Positions 46,560-58,165 of a stretch of 64,000 bases of DNA are shown in pieces. The position numbers and the translations under genes are program-made. This DNA comes from Pegoplata infirma. Taxonomy: Eukaryota; Arthropoda; Insecta; Diptera; Anthomyiidae. The notes under the pieces were generated by a model that saw nothing but the letters and a program-made list of their open reading frames with translations, made no database searches and had not been told where the DNA came from. Every line of letters starts with the position of its first letter. The first letter of the stretch is position 1. Location: assembly GCA_963921195.1 (NCBI GenBank), contig OY992536.1, positions 99,695,278 to 99,759,277 of the forward strand, read 5' to 3'.

Positions 46560-47880
46560 TCTTGTTAAATAAAATATAAAAAAAGCAAATAATAATAATG
46601 ACTAATTTTTTATTAATTTAAAATTGATAGAAAATTAATCTATTTTTTCCCTTATAAAAATCCCCCATCAAAATAACCCTTAAAGGATTAAAAAAAAAAA
46701 ATAAACAAAAATTAATAAAAAATGTCTCCCCCAAGAATAATAAATAAAACTTATTTATTCCTCAATGCATATTTTTTCATTCTGTTAAAATTAAAAAACC
46801 AAATCAACACAAACGTTGTAAAATTTAAAACTTTAAAAAATTTATCATCGTAATGAAAAAAAATTAAATAAAATAAAAAAACCAAATTGAAATGCAATAA
46901 TATATTTGTTTAAACAAATTTAAAGTTAATTGAAAACAAAAAATAAAATGAAAAAACAAAAAATCACCATCATTTAATTGATTGTAATCATATTATACAT
47001 ACATAAATTATATTATATTATTCTATAAATATATATAAAATATAAAAGTTATATTAAAAATAAATGAAAAAAAAACCAAAAAACAAATTAAAATTTATAA
47101 AACATATTACATATTTACAATTATTTGTTACGCACATTGTTAAATTTGCTACTGTTGCTGACCAGTTTATAAAAAATAAAATAAAAACTAAAAAAAAACA
47201 AAATTGAGTAAAATACAAAAAAACAAAATATATTATATAAAAATAAATTAAAAAAAAAATCTATACATATACATATAAATTATTAATAATAATAAAAAAA
47301 AAATTAATATTATAAAAAACAAAATCATGAAATAATAAATGAAAAACTATAAAAAAAAACCCCCACATATTAAATCTAAAATTTATTAAATCAAAACCCA
47401 AAAAAAATGATAAATTAAATTTGAAAAATGAAACAAATACACACTTTAAAAACCAAAAAACAACTACATTCAACAAAATAAAATTGAAATCTTATATGAA
47501 AAAAAAAAAAACAAAAAATAAATAAACTTATACATTATTTCTTATATAGAGAAAAATAAAAAAAACAAAACTTTTCAATATTTTATTTTATTGTCATTGC
47601 TTTATATACTTCCTAATAGCATTACATACTTACATTACATACAATTACATACTAAAACTACTACTACGATTTACTATATGTACTAATTAATTAGTTTATT
47701 TATTAATTTCCTTATTTTTTTATGTTTTTTAAGTTTTAAAACAATTTAATATTTGTATGCTTTAATTTTTTAAAAATAAAAGAAATTTTATATAAAAAAC
47801 CATCCACAAATAGGCCCACTGCCTTGTTATAATGAGAAAATTAAAAAAAATAAAAATTCTGTTTTAAATTTTAAATTATT
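46560..47880. other. Very AT-rich spacer, no gene seen
   Basis: Almost only A and T with short C patches; no repeat borders. One GC-richer patch, TTGCTACTGTTGCTGACCAG at about 47147, stands alone and has no splice or reading-frame support. Confidence 0.45.
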
Positions 47881-47884
47881 AAAA

Positions 47885-48200
47885 AAATATTTATTATTCG
47901 ACCTATTAATTTTAGTGAGAAAGATTACTCCAGCTAGAGGTCACGCTTCTTCAATAATTATTACGATTATATTTTCAAAGTGAAAATTTTCAAGAAACTA
48001 CTCTTGATAAAATTACAACAAGATCGAAACATCCAGTAAGTCTTGCAAAATGACCATAACAATCTATTAAAAACAAACAAACTTCATAAATAATTTCTTA
48101 AAAATTTTTTTGACAATATCATAGTAATAATTAGGAAAGAAACGTAACCTCGAGCTGGAGTAATCTTTCTCAAAAATAAAAATATTAAATTAATAACAAT
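47885..48200. mobile_element. Foldback related to 27711-28247
   Basis: The left arm TTATTCGACCTATTAATTTT...GCTAGAGGTCACG is matched by GTAACCTCGAGCTGGAGTAA at the right. The order and spacing of the GAGG/CCTC blocks correspond to the other family members. Confidence 0.68.
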
Positions 48201-48279
48201 AATGAACATTTAAAAAAAACTTGACGCGACTGGGACTCGACCTTATACAGATAATTTTATTTGTTTTAGTGATCACAAA

Positions 48280-48480
48280 TTTGGTCTCCAAACAAGAATG
48301 TTGAGTAAATTTTTAATGCTATTGAGTAAAAAATTACTCAATTTAGCACCAGAAAACGATTGAATAGTATTGAGCAAACTTTTCATAAAAACTTATTAAA
48401 TGTACGCCAAAAAATTTGAGTAAATTTTAAATAAACTTTACTCAAAAATTTTCGTTGTTTTTAAGTAAGTTTTAACACAG
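48280..48480. repeat. TACTCAA / TTGAGTAAA repeat fragment, left
   Basis: Matches the arms of 10303-11075 (ACTATTGAGTAAAAAATTAC...CACCAG). The corresponding right part, with the same TTTTTTCTGTGTA end, is at 51478-51655, so 48480-51478 appears to be inserted or rearranged material. Confidence 0.6.
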
Positions 48481-48810
48481 GGATGTTAAATGAGTTTTTC
48501 AATTTTGTACCAACTTTCAAAAAAAATTGTACTTTTTGGACCCTCACGGTACCATTTTTAAATTAATAAAAACTTAACTCAAACAAATGAGTGTTAATTC
48601 GGTTTTACTGAATCTTCTATACCCCCTCCCCAAAAATGCAAACAAATTAAAAAACAAAAAAACATTTTCAGGGGCGTTTTTGAACAATTTCTGGAAATCT
48701 ATTCTGCAGAAAAATGTCTCATGTTTCGTACTTTATAGGAAAAACACTAAGAATTTTAGAGTTTTTCGACAGGAAAAATGTAAATGAGTGCGTAAACACA
48801 AAAAAATGTA

Positions 48811-49345
48811 CACTCAAAAAATTATGTTAGTAAAATCAACTGAAAATGTCAATTAAAATAACTACCTTGTAAGTTATTTTGGGGTCAACTACTTTTTCAG
48901 TTAAATCAACTAACAATGTTAGTTATTTTAACTGACAAAAAACAACTGACTTATGTAGTAAAAATTACTAACATTTGTAGTCAAAACAACTAATATGTAG
49001 TAAAAATAAAATAAACAAAAAAATTTTCAGAAAAAAAATTGAAGACCAAATTTTTTCCGAGCTTTTTTTTTAAAAAAAAATTGTGAAAAATAAAAAAAAA
49101 TTATTTTTTTTTTTTTTTAAAAAACTTTGAAAATTTTTCAGAGATAATAAAATAAAATTAACTACTTTTAATAACTGTTACTACATTTTTTGTAAGTTAT
49201 TCAAAAAAACGACTTTAAATAACTAACAGAAATAGTTGTTTGATATTTTTCATACAAAAATAACTGACTTTGTAGTTGAAAACAACTAACTACTGTAAAA
49301 TATACAAACAACTAACATGTAGTAACTTACATAATTTTCTTAGTG
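48811..49345 (+). mobile_element. MITE family M1, copy 2 (535 bp)
   Basis: Same orientation as copy 1 and collinear with it over the full length. It is flanked by TA (48809-48810, 49346-49347). The right end reads TTTTCTTAGTG, one base different from copy 1. Confidence 0.88.
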
Positions 49346-49976
49346 TATCAATATCTCAGACATTTTTTAAAGATGAAAGGTCTCAAAGTCTGCGATTAAT
49401 ACTATCTTCAATAATTATCTATAAATAACTGACTGATACTTCCGTGGAAAATTCTGAAACTTTTTGTTCGATAAAAGTGAGTAAGAATTTTTTTATCAAG
49501 TGTCTAATTCTGATACCTTTTCTTTTTTTTTGTAAAAAAAAAATTCATTTGAAAACTACTTTAATCTGTTTCAAAACAAGGGTTTAAAATCGGTCTAGCA
49601 TTGGTACCTTTGTGAGAATTTTTTTTTAAATAAAGAAAAAAAGCTGGGGTCTTTTTCCGATATTTCGATGAGTTATAAAGAAATTGAAAATTTTTAAATT
49701 GTACCAAATAAGTCGCGGTAGCACCACGGTACTTTTGAAGGCCAAAATGTACCAAAAAAAGTACAATTGTACCAACTTTAACTTCCCTGTTTTAATATGA
49801 TAATGTTTTAGGCTGGTGTCTAAATTTTAATAACTTGGATTTGTAACTTGGATAATAATTCATCTCGTGGTGAATAAAACTGTTTTTCACCAGCTGGTGA
49901 ATAAAAAGTTACATAATTATTTTTCAACAAAAAATTTTTTTTTTCATAATTTTTATTTTTTTTTCATCAAATTTTT

Positions 49977-50813
49977 TTTATACCCTCTACTCTAGTGATA
50001 GAGGGTATATATAAGTTTGTCAATCCGTGTGTAACACCTCGAAATATTGGTCTCAGACCCCATAAAGTATGTATATTTATGATCCTCGTTCGATTCTAAG
50101 ACGATCTAGCGATGTCTGTCCGTCCGTCAGTCTGTATGTTGAAAACACGCTTACTTGTGAAAGACTTTACGGAGGCTCCTGAAGTTTAGCATATATGTTG
50201 ATTATTTACCTGGGCAGGTTATTATTGCAATCCAGCGAAATCGGTCCATTGGTTCAAAAATTATGAGCAAAAGAGTGAATTTCGGCAAGGGGTTTTCGCG
50301 AATTTACGAGATAAAAAACACTATTACTTTCTAAAGGCAATTCTGAGGAGCTTGGCATATATATTTGCCGTTCTCCTGAGCTGGTTCATATTGAATTTCA
50401 GCCAAATCGGTCCAGTGGTTCAAAAGTTATTAGCAAAACCGTAAATTTCAGATTCGCTTCACCTTAAATCCACGTGTTGAAAACTCGTTAAGCATGTTTT
50501 AAAAATATTGGTAAGTCACAAAAATATTTTACGACGCATTTGTGTCACTCAAAAATATTTTTACACTAAAACAAAAAAAAAATACACTCGAAAAAAATTT
50601 TACACTCAAAAAAAAAAAGTTTTACACTCAAAAAAAATTTTGTAAATTATTTTTTTTTAAATTTGTAAAAAAAAAGGTTTTTTACACAAAATAATATATT
50701 TTTAATCACAAATGTTATTTTTTTCACGTTAGAAAATTTACTATAACTTAAAAAGGGAATTGTGGAGGGTATTCATAGATTCGGCCAAGTCGAATTTAAC
50801 TTTTCTACTTGTT
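49977..50813 (+). mobile_element. Dispersed R element, copy 2
   Basis: TATACCCTCTACTCTAGTGA and the inverted ATAGAGGGTATATATAAGTT are followed by CGAAATATTGGTCTCAGACC and GACGATCTAGCGATGTCTGT with repeats of CCGTCCGTCAGTCTG. The end, GGTATTCATAGATTCGGCCA then CTTTTCTACTTG, matches copy 1. TTTTTCATCA microsatellite lies on both sides, which makes it an insertion into that repeat. Confidence 0.7.
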
Positions 50814-51065
50814 TTTTCATCAGTTGTTTTTCCATCAAATTTTTTTTCCATATTTTTTTATTAATTTTTGTTTCATCAATTTTTTTTTCATAATTTTTTT
50901 CATCATTTTTTTTTTCATCATTTTTTAAAATTTTTTTTTTTTCATCAAATTTTTTTTTATCAATTTTTTTTTTCATTAATTTCTTTTCATCAAAAAAATT
51001 CATCAAAAACTTTTTTCATCAATATTTTTTTTCACCAAAAATTTTGTGTTCATTAAATTTTTTTT
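50814..51065. repeat. TTTTTTCATCAA microsatellite
   Basis: A degenerate 12-to-15-base unit, also present at 49930-49976 left of the R element. Lys- and Phe-rich frames in it are artefacts. Confidence 0.75.
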
Positions 51066-51477
51066 AATATAATTTTGTTTTCGTGAAAAAAAAAATATTT
51101 TTTTTACCAAAACTACTTTTTCACCAAGTCTAAGCTTTTCGCATAAAAATTTTCCATTTGTTTATCAAATGTACATAAAACAAGTGAGAGTGTTATATTT
51201 TTCGGTGCCGAATCTTTTATACTCTCCCAAATGTAAAAACACTTTTTTGCACTTATTTTTGCACTCACTTACGAAATGTACAGCTCTTTTGGTTTATTAA
51301 TGGGGTCCTCGACTGATATTTCAATTCGTTTTGCATGGAATAGCAAAGTAATATAACATTATTTTTTCTAAAAAAAACTTTGGCAAGTACACCCAAATCT
51401 TCTACAAAACATTATCATGATTTAATGTTTTGGGCAAGAGTACAAAATTCGCAGGCATTTTTATTGTGTCAAGTAAA

Positions 51478-51655
51478 AATTTACTCAAAATTTATCACTT
51501 AATTTTTTTAAAAAGTTTTAAAAATTTTACATTTTTTTAAAATGTAAAAAAATTAAAATTAAAAAAAAAAAAATAAAAAATTACTCAAATTATTTTTGTG
51601 AAATTTAAACAAGTGATTACTGAAAATCTTTTCCCCCATATTGTTTTTTCTGTGT
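51478..51655. repeat. TTTACTCAA repeat fragment, right
   Basis: Ends GTTTTTTCTGTG followed by TA and matches the right end of 10303-11075. Separated from its left half by about 3 kb of inserted elements. Confidence 0.6.
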
Positions 51656-51899
51656 AGATTACATCTGGTTTTTGAGAAATTTGAAATACAAAATTATCGC
51701 GTTTTTGAACATATTCGACAATTTATTGTTGATGAAACGGATGTGCTAACGACTTAAAAATAAGTCAAGAGTAGAGCCCAAAAATAACTCTTTAAGATGC
51801 ATAACTGATTTGATCAGTCGCTTTAACAGTTGGAGCACAAATTGTCTTTTAAAAAGGTCTGTTCCCCCAAAAAAGTGTTTCTCGATACTGAGGAACCGA

Positions 51900-52390
51900 A
51901 AATACAAGCAAAATACAAAATTGTTATGAAATTTAAAATTCAAATGCGATTTTCTCGAAAAAAAGAAGAAAGTGTTTCTGAATTTTTTTGTGTGGATAGA
52001 CAAACATCTAAACTTTAAAAAAAAATTTAAAAAAAAAAAAGTGGCCGGATTTTTGATAAATTGACTTTTTAAAAATGGAAAATTTCAGAACGGGTTCTGA
52101 AAATTTTCCAAAAAAAAAAAATTATTCGATAGCCCACACAAAACTGTATGAGAATGTAAATTTTTGAGATTGTGGTGCATTCCGTTTTAATGTGATAAAT
52201 ATTTAATCAAGGTAACTCGCCACAAATTTTACCATTTTTCCAATATTTGACCACGCCTCCTAAGCTTAGTTTTTGAAAAATTGAAAAACTAAAAACGCAA
52301 TTTTCTAAGTTTTATATAGGGCTATCCATACAACCTATTTAGAAGTTTTCGGTACACATGTTTTTTTTTCACTGGACATTTCGTGTGGAA
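51900..52390. mobile_element. Single-arm copy of the TGAGGCATTCC foldback
   Basis: TTGTTATGAAATTTAAAATT, CCACGCCTCCTAAGC and GTGTGGAATGCCTCA appear in the order of the right arm of 44023-45060. The left arm is missing. Confidence 0.75.
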
Positions 52391-53962
52391 TGCCTCATAT
52401 ATATTATGTCCTATGGTTTCTACATGGCACAAAGGGCCACAACGAAAACTCTCCATATGGTCCGGTTTGATGACAAGTGTTTGATTTCCCTCCAGCTTAG
52501 CCCACTTTGGTTATGTCAGTTTCTCTTTTCTCTCTTCGTTTTTACCATGGGTGATTGACCAGAACATTTAAAAGATCCTTTGTGGGTTAACAAACACCTG
52601 TATGTTTTTTATTTTACGTGCTGGCTTGTTCCAAGACTCTCAAGCGTAAAGGAGCATCGATTTGACGCAAGAATTATCTTAGTGAAATTCAGCTGAGTAT
52701 TTAGGTCATTCTTTGACCAGGAAGTGGTCGGCAAAAATTTTGGATAATTTAAATTATTTGTTAAAATAACATTTTATCACTAGACAAGTGACAAAATTAT
52801 TTTATCACTTGTTTGTTTTTACAATTTAACGTGATCCAGATTTTAGCTGTCAATATTTATAAAATGCAAATGTCGTAACTTGAAAATTTTGGATTAATCT
52901 GAATCAATTAATAATGACTTCAATTAGGTAAGTTATATATCTTTTAAATTAATATTCGCAATTAAAAGTTTTATTGTTTTTTATTTTCATTAACGTTACA
53001 CTTAAAAAAATATTTCTTTCTACTTAAAAAGCATACGTTTGTTAAATTGTTTTAAATTTAAAAAAACATCAGATATAAACTTAAACACCAACTTAAAACA
53101 TATAATTTTCCAAATTTTTACACAAAAAATATGCTGCACTTTAAAAAAATATGTTTCATGTTGGCATTTTTCGAAAAGTGAAAATCTAAACCAGCTGCAC
53201 AAAATTAAACCCGGCTCAAACTTGCTTTGTCCATACCTTCTTAAATCATCCATAAAATATTTCAACGGTTTTGGCTGAAAATACGTGGAAATTGTTTTAT
53301 TATGAATAATTCAGACTTATGGGAATTGAAAAGAAATTTTGTTCTCCATACATATGAAATTTATTTTTTTGGAAAATTAACAAGAAATTTTAACCCGTTT
53401 GTTGTCAGTATTTTTAACCCTTCTGTCCTGTTTAAAATTTTAAAATAAGTCAAACAAAGTATGGAAAAAAATTTCTTTCAAATTCAATTCCAAAATGCAT
53501 TTGACCTAAAAAAGTTTCCACATTTGTTTCATTCCTTTTATGGTTTAAATAAATTCGTTGATTAATTGCTTCAAAATCTGATTTTAGGCAGTATAGACAA
53601 AAAATGTTTGAGATGAGGAAGAAGAAGTAATGAACAAAACGTTATGATTTGGCAAAAAAAAAAAGAGAGAAAAAAATCTACGATCGACCTGTCAGAGCTT
53701 ATAAGCTTTAACACAGTTTTTAAAGGGAGTCAAAAATTACCCATTTTCAGTTATTTTGAAGTTTGGGTACTTTATAATAATGCTACATATGCCATAAAGC
53801 TTTTATTCGAAAGGGAATTTTTAGGTACATACTTTGGTGTGCAACTTATATATTTACAAAAGGTGGCAACCTATTTCTTTAAATCTTTTCTTTAATTTTT
53901 ACTTTGTATTTTTTTTTTGTTTTGAAAATTCCGATAAAAACCGAACAAGGGGTAAATATCGG
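52391..53962. other. Sequence without a supported gene
   Basis: A GC-richer part at 52400-52640 has no convincing frame. 53644-53895 is open for 83 codons but lacks recognisable motifs. From about 53880 to 53962, and again after 56042, the sequence resembles the R element (AAATATCGGTCTAAG against AAATATTGGTCTCAG). Confidence 0.4.
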
Positions 53963-54490
53963 GGCAGCATGAAATAACCCCCCAGGAAATAAGTCCCCAA
54001 AACGAAAATGAAATAAGTCCCCAAAAATTTGTACAGAAAAAAACAACAACGATAATTGGGGATTTATTTCGTTTTTTGGGGGTTTAATTCATTTTTTATT
54101 TGGGGACTTATTTCATTACGAAATAGGTCCCCAAAAATACAAATGAAATAAACCCCCAATTATTATTTTTGGGGACTTATTTCATTTTTTCTCAAATGAA
54201 TTTATTTCTGGACATAGAAAAAATGCTTGATTTTATTATGTTGTGGTACACCCAAGCAATGAGACAAACAAATTACGAGGATACTGATCAGCGTTAAGGA
54301 GAGTATCTTTAGGCTCCCTTCAAGGTTTTGGGTTCTGGACTGATATAGCTTGGGAACCTTATTATATAATACCCGTAGAAGTTGTAGTTTAATGTGTTGC
54401 AATTATAATTAATTTTAGTACAAATTTCCTCGATTGAACTCTATGTATGAATTTTTTTTTTTTTTTTCCATTTCACTAATTTATGACGAT

Positions 54491-55045
54491 CACTCAGATA
54501 ATTATGTAAGTTATTACATGTTAGTTGTTTGTATATTTTACAGTAGTTAGTTATTTTCAACTACAAAGTCAGTTGTTTTTGTATGAAAAATATTAAACAA
54601 CTATTTCTGTTAGTTATTTTAAGTTGTTTTTTTGAATAACTAACAAAAAAGTACTGCGATGTAATAACAGTTATTTAAAGTAGTTAATTTTATTTTTTTT
54701 ATCTCTGAAAAATTTTCATAGTTTTTTTCCAAAAAAAATAATTTTAATTTTTTTATTTTTCACAATTTAAAAAATAAAAAAAAAAAACAAAACTAAAAAA
54801 ATTTGGTCTTTAATTTTTTTTCTGAAAAAAAAAATTATTGATTTATTTATTTTTACTACATTTTAGTTGTTTTGACTACAAATGTAAGTTGTTTTTACAA
54901 CATAAGTCAGTTGTTTTTTGTCAGATAAAATAACTAACATTGTTAATTGATTTAACTGAAAAAGTAGTTGACCCCAAAACAACTTACAAAGTAGTTACTT
55001 TAACTGACATTTTCAGTACATTTTACTAACATAATTTTTTGAGTG
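54491..55045 (-). mobile_element. MITE family M1, copy 3, inverted
   Basis: Reverse orientation relative to copies 1 and 2, ending CATAATTTTTTGAGTG-like at both termini. Flanks read AT on each side instead of TA. It is nested in the P-like element. Confidence 0.86.
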
Positions 55046-55047
55046 AT

Positions 55048-55191
55048 CTAACTGAGTACTAGTTGTGGTGGAGCAAAAATTTTATTTAAGTGTAAGTCGG
55101 TTGGAAATGAAAAATTCGCGCGAATTTTCCATTTCCAACCGACTTACACTTAAATAAAATTTTTGCTCCACCACAACTAGTACTCAGTTAG
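55048..55191. repeat. Spacerless 144-bp palindrome
   Basis: Centred at 55119.5 in TTCGCGCGAA. I paired the bases outward and found one mismatch (55110/55129) in 72 pairs, with no spacer. The core TCGGTTGGAAATGAAAAATT is shared with the next palindrome. Confidence 0.95.
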
Positions 55192-55241
55192 TTCGTTATA
55201 AATTGGTAAAGTAGAAACTACAGTTTGTAGTTGACGAAATA

Positions 55242-55361
55242 TTAGTTTTGTTGTTGAAAAATATTGTTTGATTGTAAATCGGTTGGAAATGAAAAATTCG
55301 CGCGAATTTTTCATTTCCAACCGATTTACAATCAAACAATATTATTCTACAACAAAACTAA
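55242..55361. repeat. Spacerless 120-bp palindrome
   Basis: Centred at 55301.5 in TTCGCGCGAA, with two mismatches (55255/55348 and 55259/55344). The inner ~25 bases of each arm equal those of the first palindrome, while the outer parts differ. A single half-core (AAATCGGTTGAAAATGAAAA) follows at 55512. Confidence 0.94.
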
Positions 55362-56041
55362 AAGTTCGTTTCCAAAACTGTTACCAAGAAATTATGTTTC
55401 CATAAACAATTAATTGCAACAACGGAAACATGATAAATTCCAAAAAATTTTCTTCTACCATCTAAACGTCTCAAAATAAATAATGAATCTGAAAAAATTT
55501 TAATCTTTTTTAAATCGGTTGAAAATGAAAAAAGCCAAAACTCTTTCCAAGAAATAATTAATTTCAACAACGGAAACATGAAAAATTCCCAATAACTTTC
55601 TTCTACCATGAAAACATCTTAAGAATTTTAGTCTTCCAAATAAATTTTGTTCAAATTTTTACAAAGGGTAAATTTTTACAAAATGCGTAGTTTGCATGAA
55701 TAAACCATCAGACAAGTTATGATTTCAACACCAAAATTTAAAAAAAAAAATTTTGAAATTCTTTTATTTTTTTATTTTTTTATTTTTTTGAGAGCGTTTA
55801 ATGAATTTAAAATTGGGGCCTTATTTCATTTTTCAAAATGGGGATTTATTTCATATGAAACAAAACCCCAAAATTGGGGTATTATTTCATTTTATTTTGG
55901 GGTGTTTTTGCATTCCGATGGGGATTTATTTCATTTTTAAAATTGGGGGTTTATTTCATTATGAAATAAGTCCCCATTTTTGGGGGCTTGTTTCATTTTC
56001 ATTTTGGGGATTTATTTCCTGGGGGGTTATTTCATGCTGCC

Positions 56042-56700
56042 AATATCGGTCTAAGTATAAGGTATATTTTAAGACATTCTAGCGATGCCCGATGCCCGCT
56101 GTCCGTCAGACTGTGATTCGAATGATGCTATCCGATCTAAAAGACCTAGACTCCTGAAGTTTATGACGAATATGTCTTATAATCGTATACTAGTTCTTTT
56201 AGAAGAAATCAGGGATCAGGCGAAAACAGTTCTCCTTGAAGAACTTAACCAACATCTTAAAAAAGACAGTTTTACAGTTTTTTTTTTTTAATTATGTTAC
56301 ACAAATTAAACATTTTTATGTCAGAAAACGTTCGAAGTCCTGGATTTAGCCTCAGGGGATAATTTTTTTTTTTTTCTATTCCAAGACATTCTAGTTATGT
56401 CCGTCCGTCTGTAGAGGACACGTTACAGTCCAAAATAAAAAAGTTAGACTTTCGAAGTTTGGCACGAATATGTCTTATGGTCATAGGCTGGTTAAGTTTG
56501 AATATGGGCAAAATCGGACCAAGGCGGAAAAAGTTCTCCCTTAGAGAACTAAACCAACCTCATAAAAACCGCATTTTTTGCAGGGATTTTTGTACTTTTC
56601 TTAAGCAAATGCAACATTTTTGTGTCAAAAGAAGTTAAAAATTCTGGATATGGCACCAACGGATAAAAAAAAAATTAAAAAAAGTTTGCTCGCCCCTTTT
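56042..56700. repeat. R-element relatives, two degenerate units
   Basis: ACATTCTAGCGATGCCCG and GTCCGTCAGACTG near 56075-56115, then ACATTCTAGTTATGTCCGTC near 56386. Each is followed by CGAAGTTT(GG/AT)...ACGAATATGTCTTAT. This is a tandem pair of R-type segments. Confidence 0.6.
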
Positions 56701-57835
56701 GTGGGCGTGGATATAAAAAATGTATTTTAATAATGATTATTTATATTAATTAATTGCAAGATCATAATAAATCCATTTTATAAAAACTAGCGCAAGGGGG
56801 AAGGTGTCCCCAACAAAATATATTGTAATATTAATTTTTTGAGTTAACGTATATACGCTTTCTCGAAAACAGGGCTAATATTTCATTGTCATAACCGATT
56901 ATAGTAGCATTAATCGAATTTTAGGGGTATGTTATCGAAAAATGCAATTGTTATTTTGTTCTGTATGCGAAATAACACAGGTTCTGATCCAGAACCCAGA
57001 CAAACACATCTTAATGTATTTCGACACTCTGAACTCGAATCTGCTATCAAAAAAAATATATCTTGGGGTTTCTGGCGCCCAAAGGCGCCATTCCACATTT
57101 CTTTGAAATTTATAAAAAAAAAATTAAATAAAAAAAATCTAAATCGAATCTTTATATATTTTGACCTCCTAAACTCAATTCCGCCATCAGAATGGAAGTC
57201 AAATGTTGGATTTTCTTGAAATCTTACTATGAAAATTCACAAAGTGGATCTGATTTCTTAAAATTTATACACAAGATAGTGAAACAAAAATTTAAGTTCC
57301 ACTTGTCTGAGCGGAATCGACCTAAGGAGGTGAAAATATATAAAAATTGAATTTAGACTTTTTTCTCTATCTTGTGGGAACTACCTTGTAAGATTAAAGG
57401 AAAACCCAACGGTGGATTTTTTTTTGTGATGGCAGATTCGAGTTCAGGGAATCGGAATACATTAGATGTGTTGGTTTCTGGGTCAGAAACACTTAAAAAA
57501 ACTTCTTGGTGCAGCATATACAAAAATAATTATAATTTATAATTTTTATGTTACAAAAAAATGTCCGCTTTTAGCTATTTTCCCAACTATTAAGAAAAAT
57601 TAAATTTCAATAACTAAAACCTCGTAAAGTAAAGAAACCAAAGCGAATAGACCAATTAAACAACATGCATATACAAAGTAAAAAAGAAAAAAATAATTAA
57701 ATATAAAACAATTTAGATGAAAAAACAAAAAATAAATAAAATACACTCTAGAAAATATATGATGAACATAAAACCAAAACACTATTAAACACATAGAAAA
57801 AAATACACTTAAAAATCAGGCATGTTTAGGGGTTA
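56701..57835. other. No gene recognised
   Basis: A pair of imperfectly repeated or inverted motifs about GAATCTGCTATCA / TCGAGTTCAGGG is present (57020-57060 and 57420-57450). The 96-codon frame at 56929-57219 has no recognisable motif. Confidence 0.35.
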
Positions 57836-57839
57836 ATTC

Positions 57840-58165
57840 AAAAATAAAGTGAGTTTATAAAAATTACCTAAGTTTTTAGGTAATTTATAAATTGCTAAAA
57901 ACTTAGGTAATTTATGCAAAAATTACTTTATTACATGTTTATGGATTACTTTAAACGATAAAGTATTTTTGCATAAATTACCTAAGTTTTTAGGTAATTT
58001 ATAAATCGTTAAAAACTTAGGTAATTTATGCAAAAATCACTATTACATGTTTATGGATTACTTTAAACGACAAAGAGAGTTTGCATAAATTACCTAAGTT
58101 TTTAAAAGTAAAAACTTAGGTATTTAAAAACTTAGGTAATTTATGCAAATATCACTTTGTTAGTT
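57840..58165. repeat. Tandem inverted ACTTAGGTAATTTATGCAAA units
   Basis: Three to four copies of AAATTACCTAAGTTTTTAGG and its complement, each unit able to fold on itself, separated by TACATGTTTATGGATTACTT. Probably a MITE that multiplied in place. Confidence 0.78.

Larger units (their letters stand above)
53963..56041. mobile_element. 2079-bp P-like element with 8-bp duplication
   Basis: The termini GGCAGCATGAAATAACCCCC and its complement are flanked by AATATCGG on both sides (53955-53962, 56042-56049). CAGCATGAAATAAC differs at only two positions from the first 14 bases of the Drosophila P-element end as remembered (CATGATGAAATAAC), and P elements also duplicate 8 bases. Subterminal regions at both ends carry many GAAATAAGTCCCC motifs. 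The interior contains MITE M1 copy 3 and two palindromes, and no transposase. It is inserted into an R-element relative. Confidence 0.82.

Noticed and set aside
50773..51056. Lys-rich or Phe/His-rich small proteins
   Set aside because: Produced by the TTTTTTCATCAA microsatellite.
53644..53895. An 83-codon plus-strand frame as a gene
   Set aside because: No recognisable motif, no splice context and AT-driven composition.
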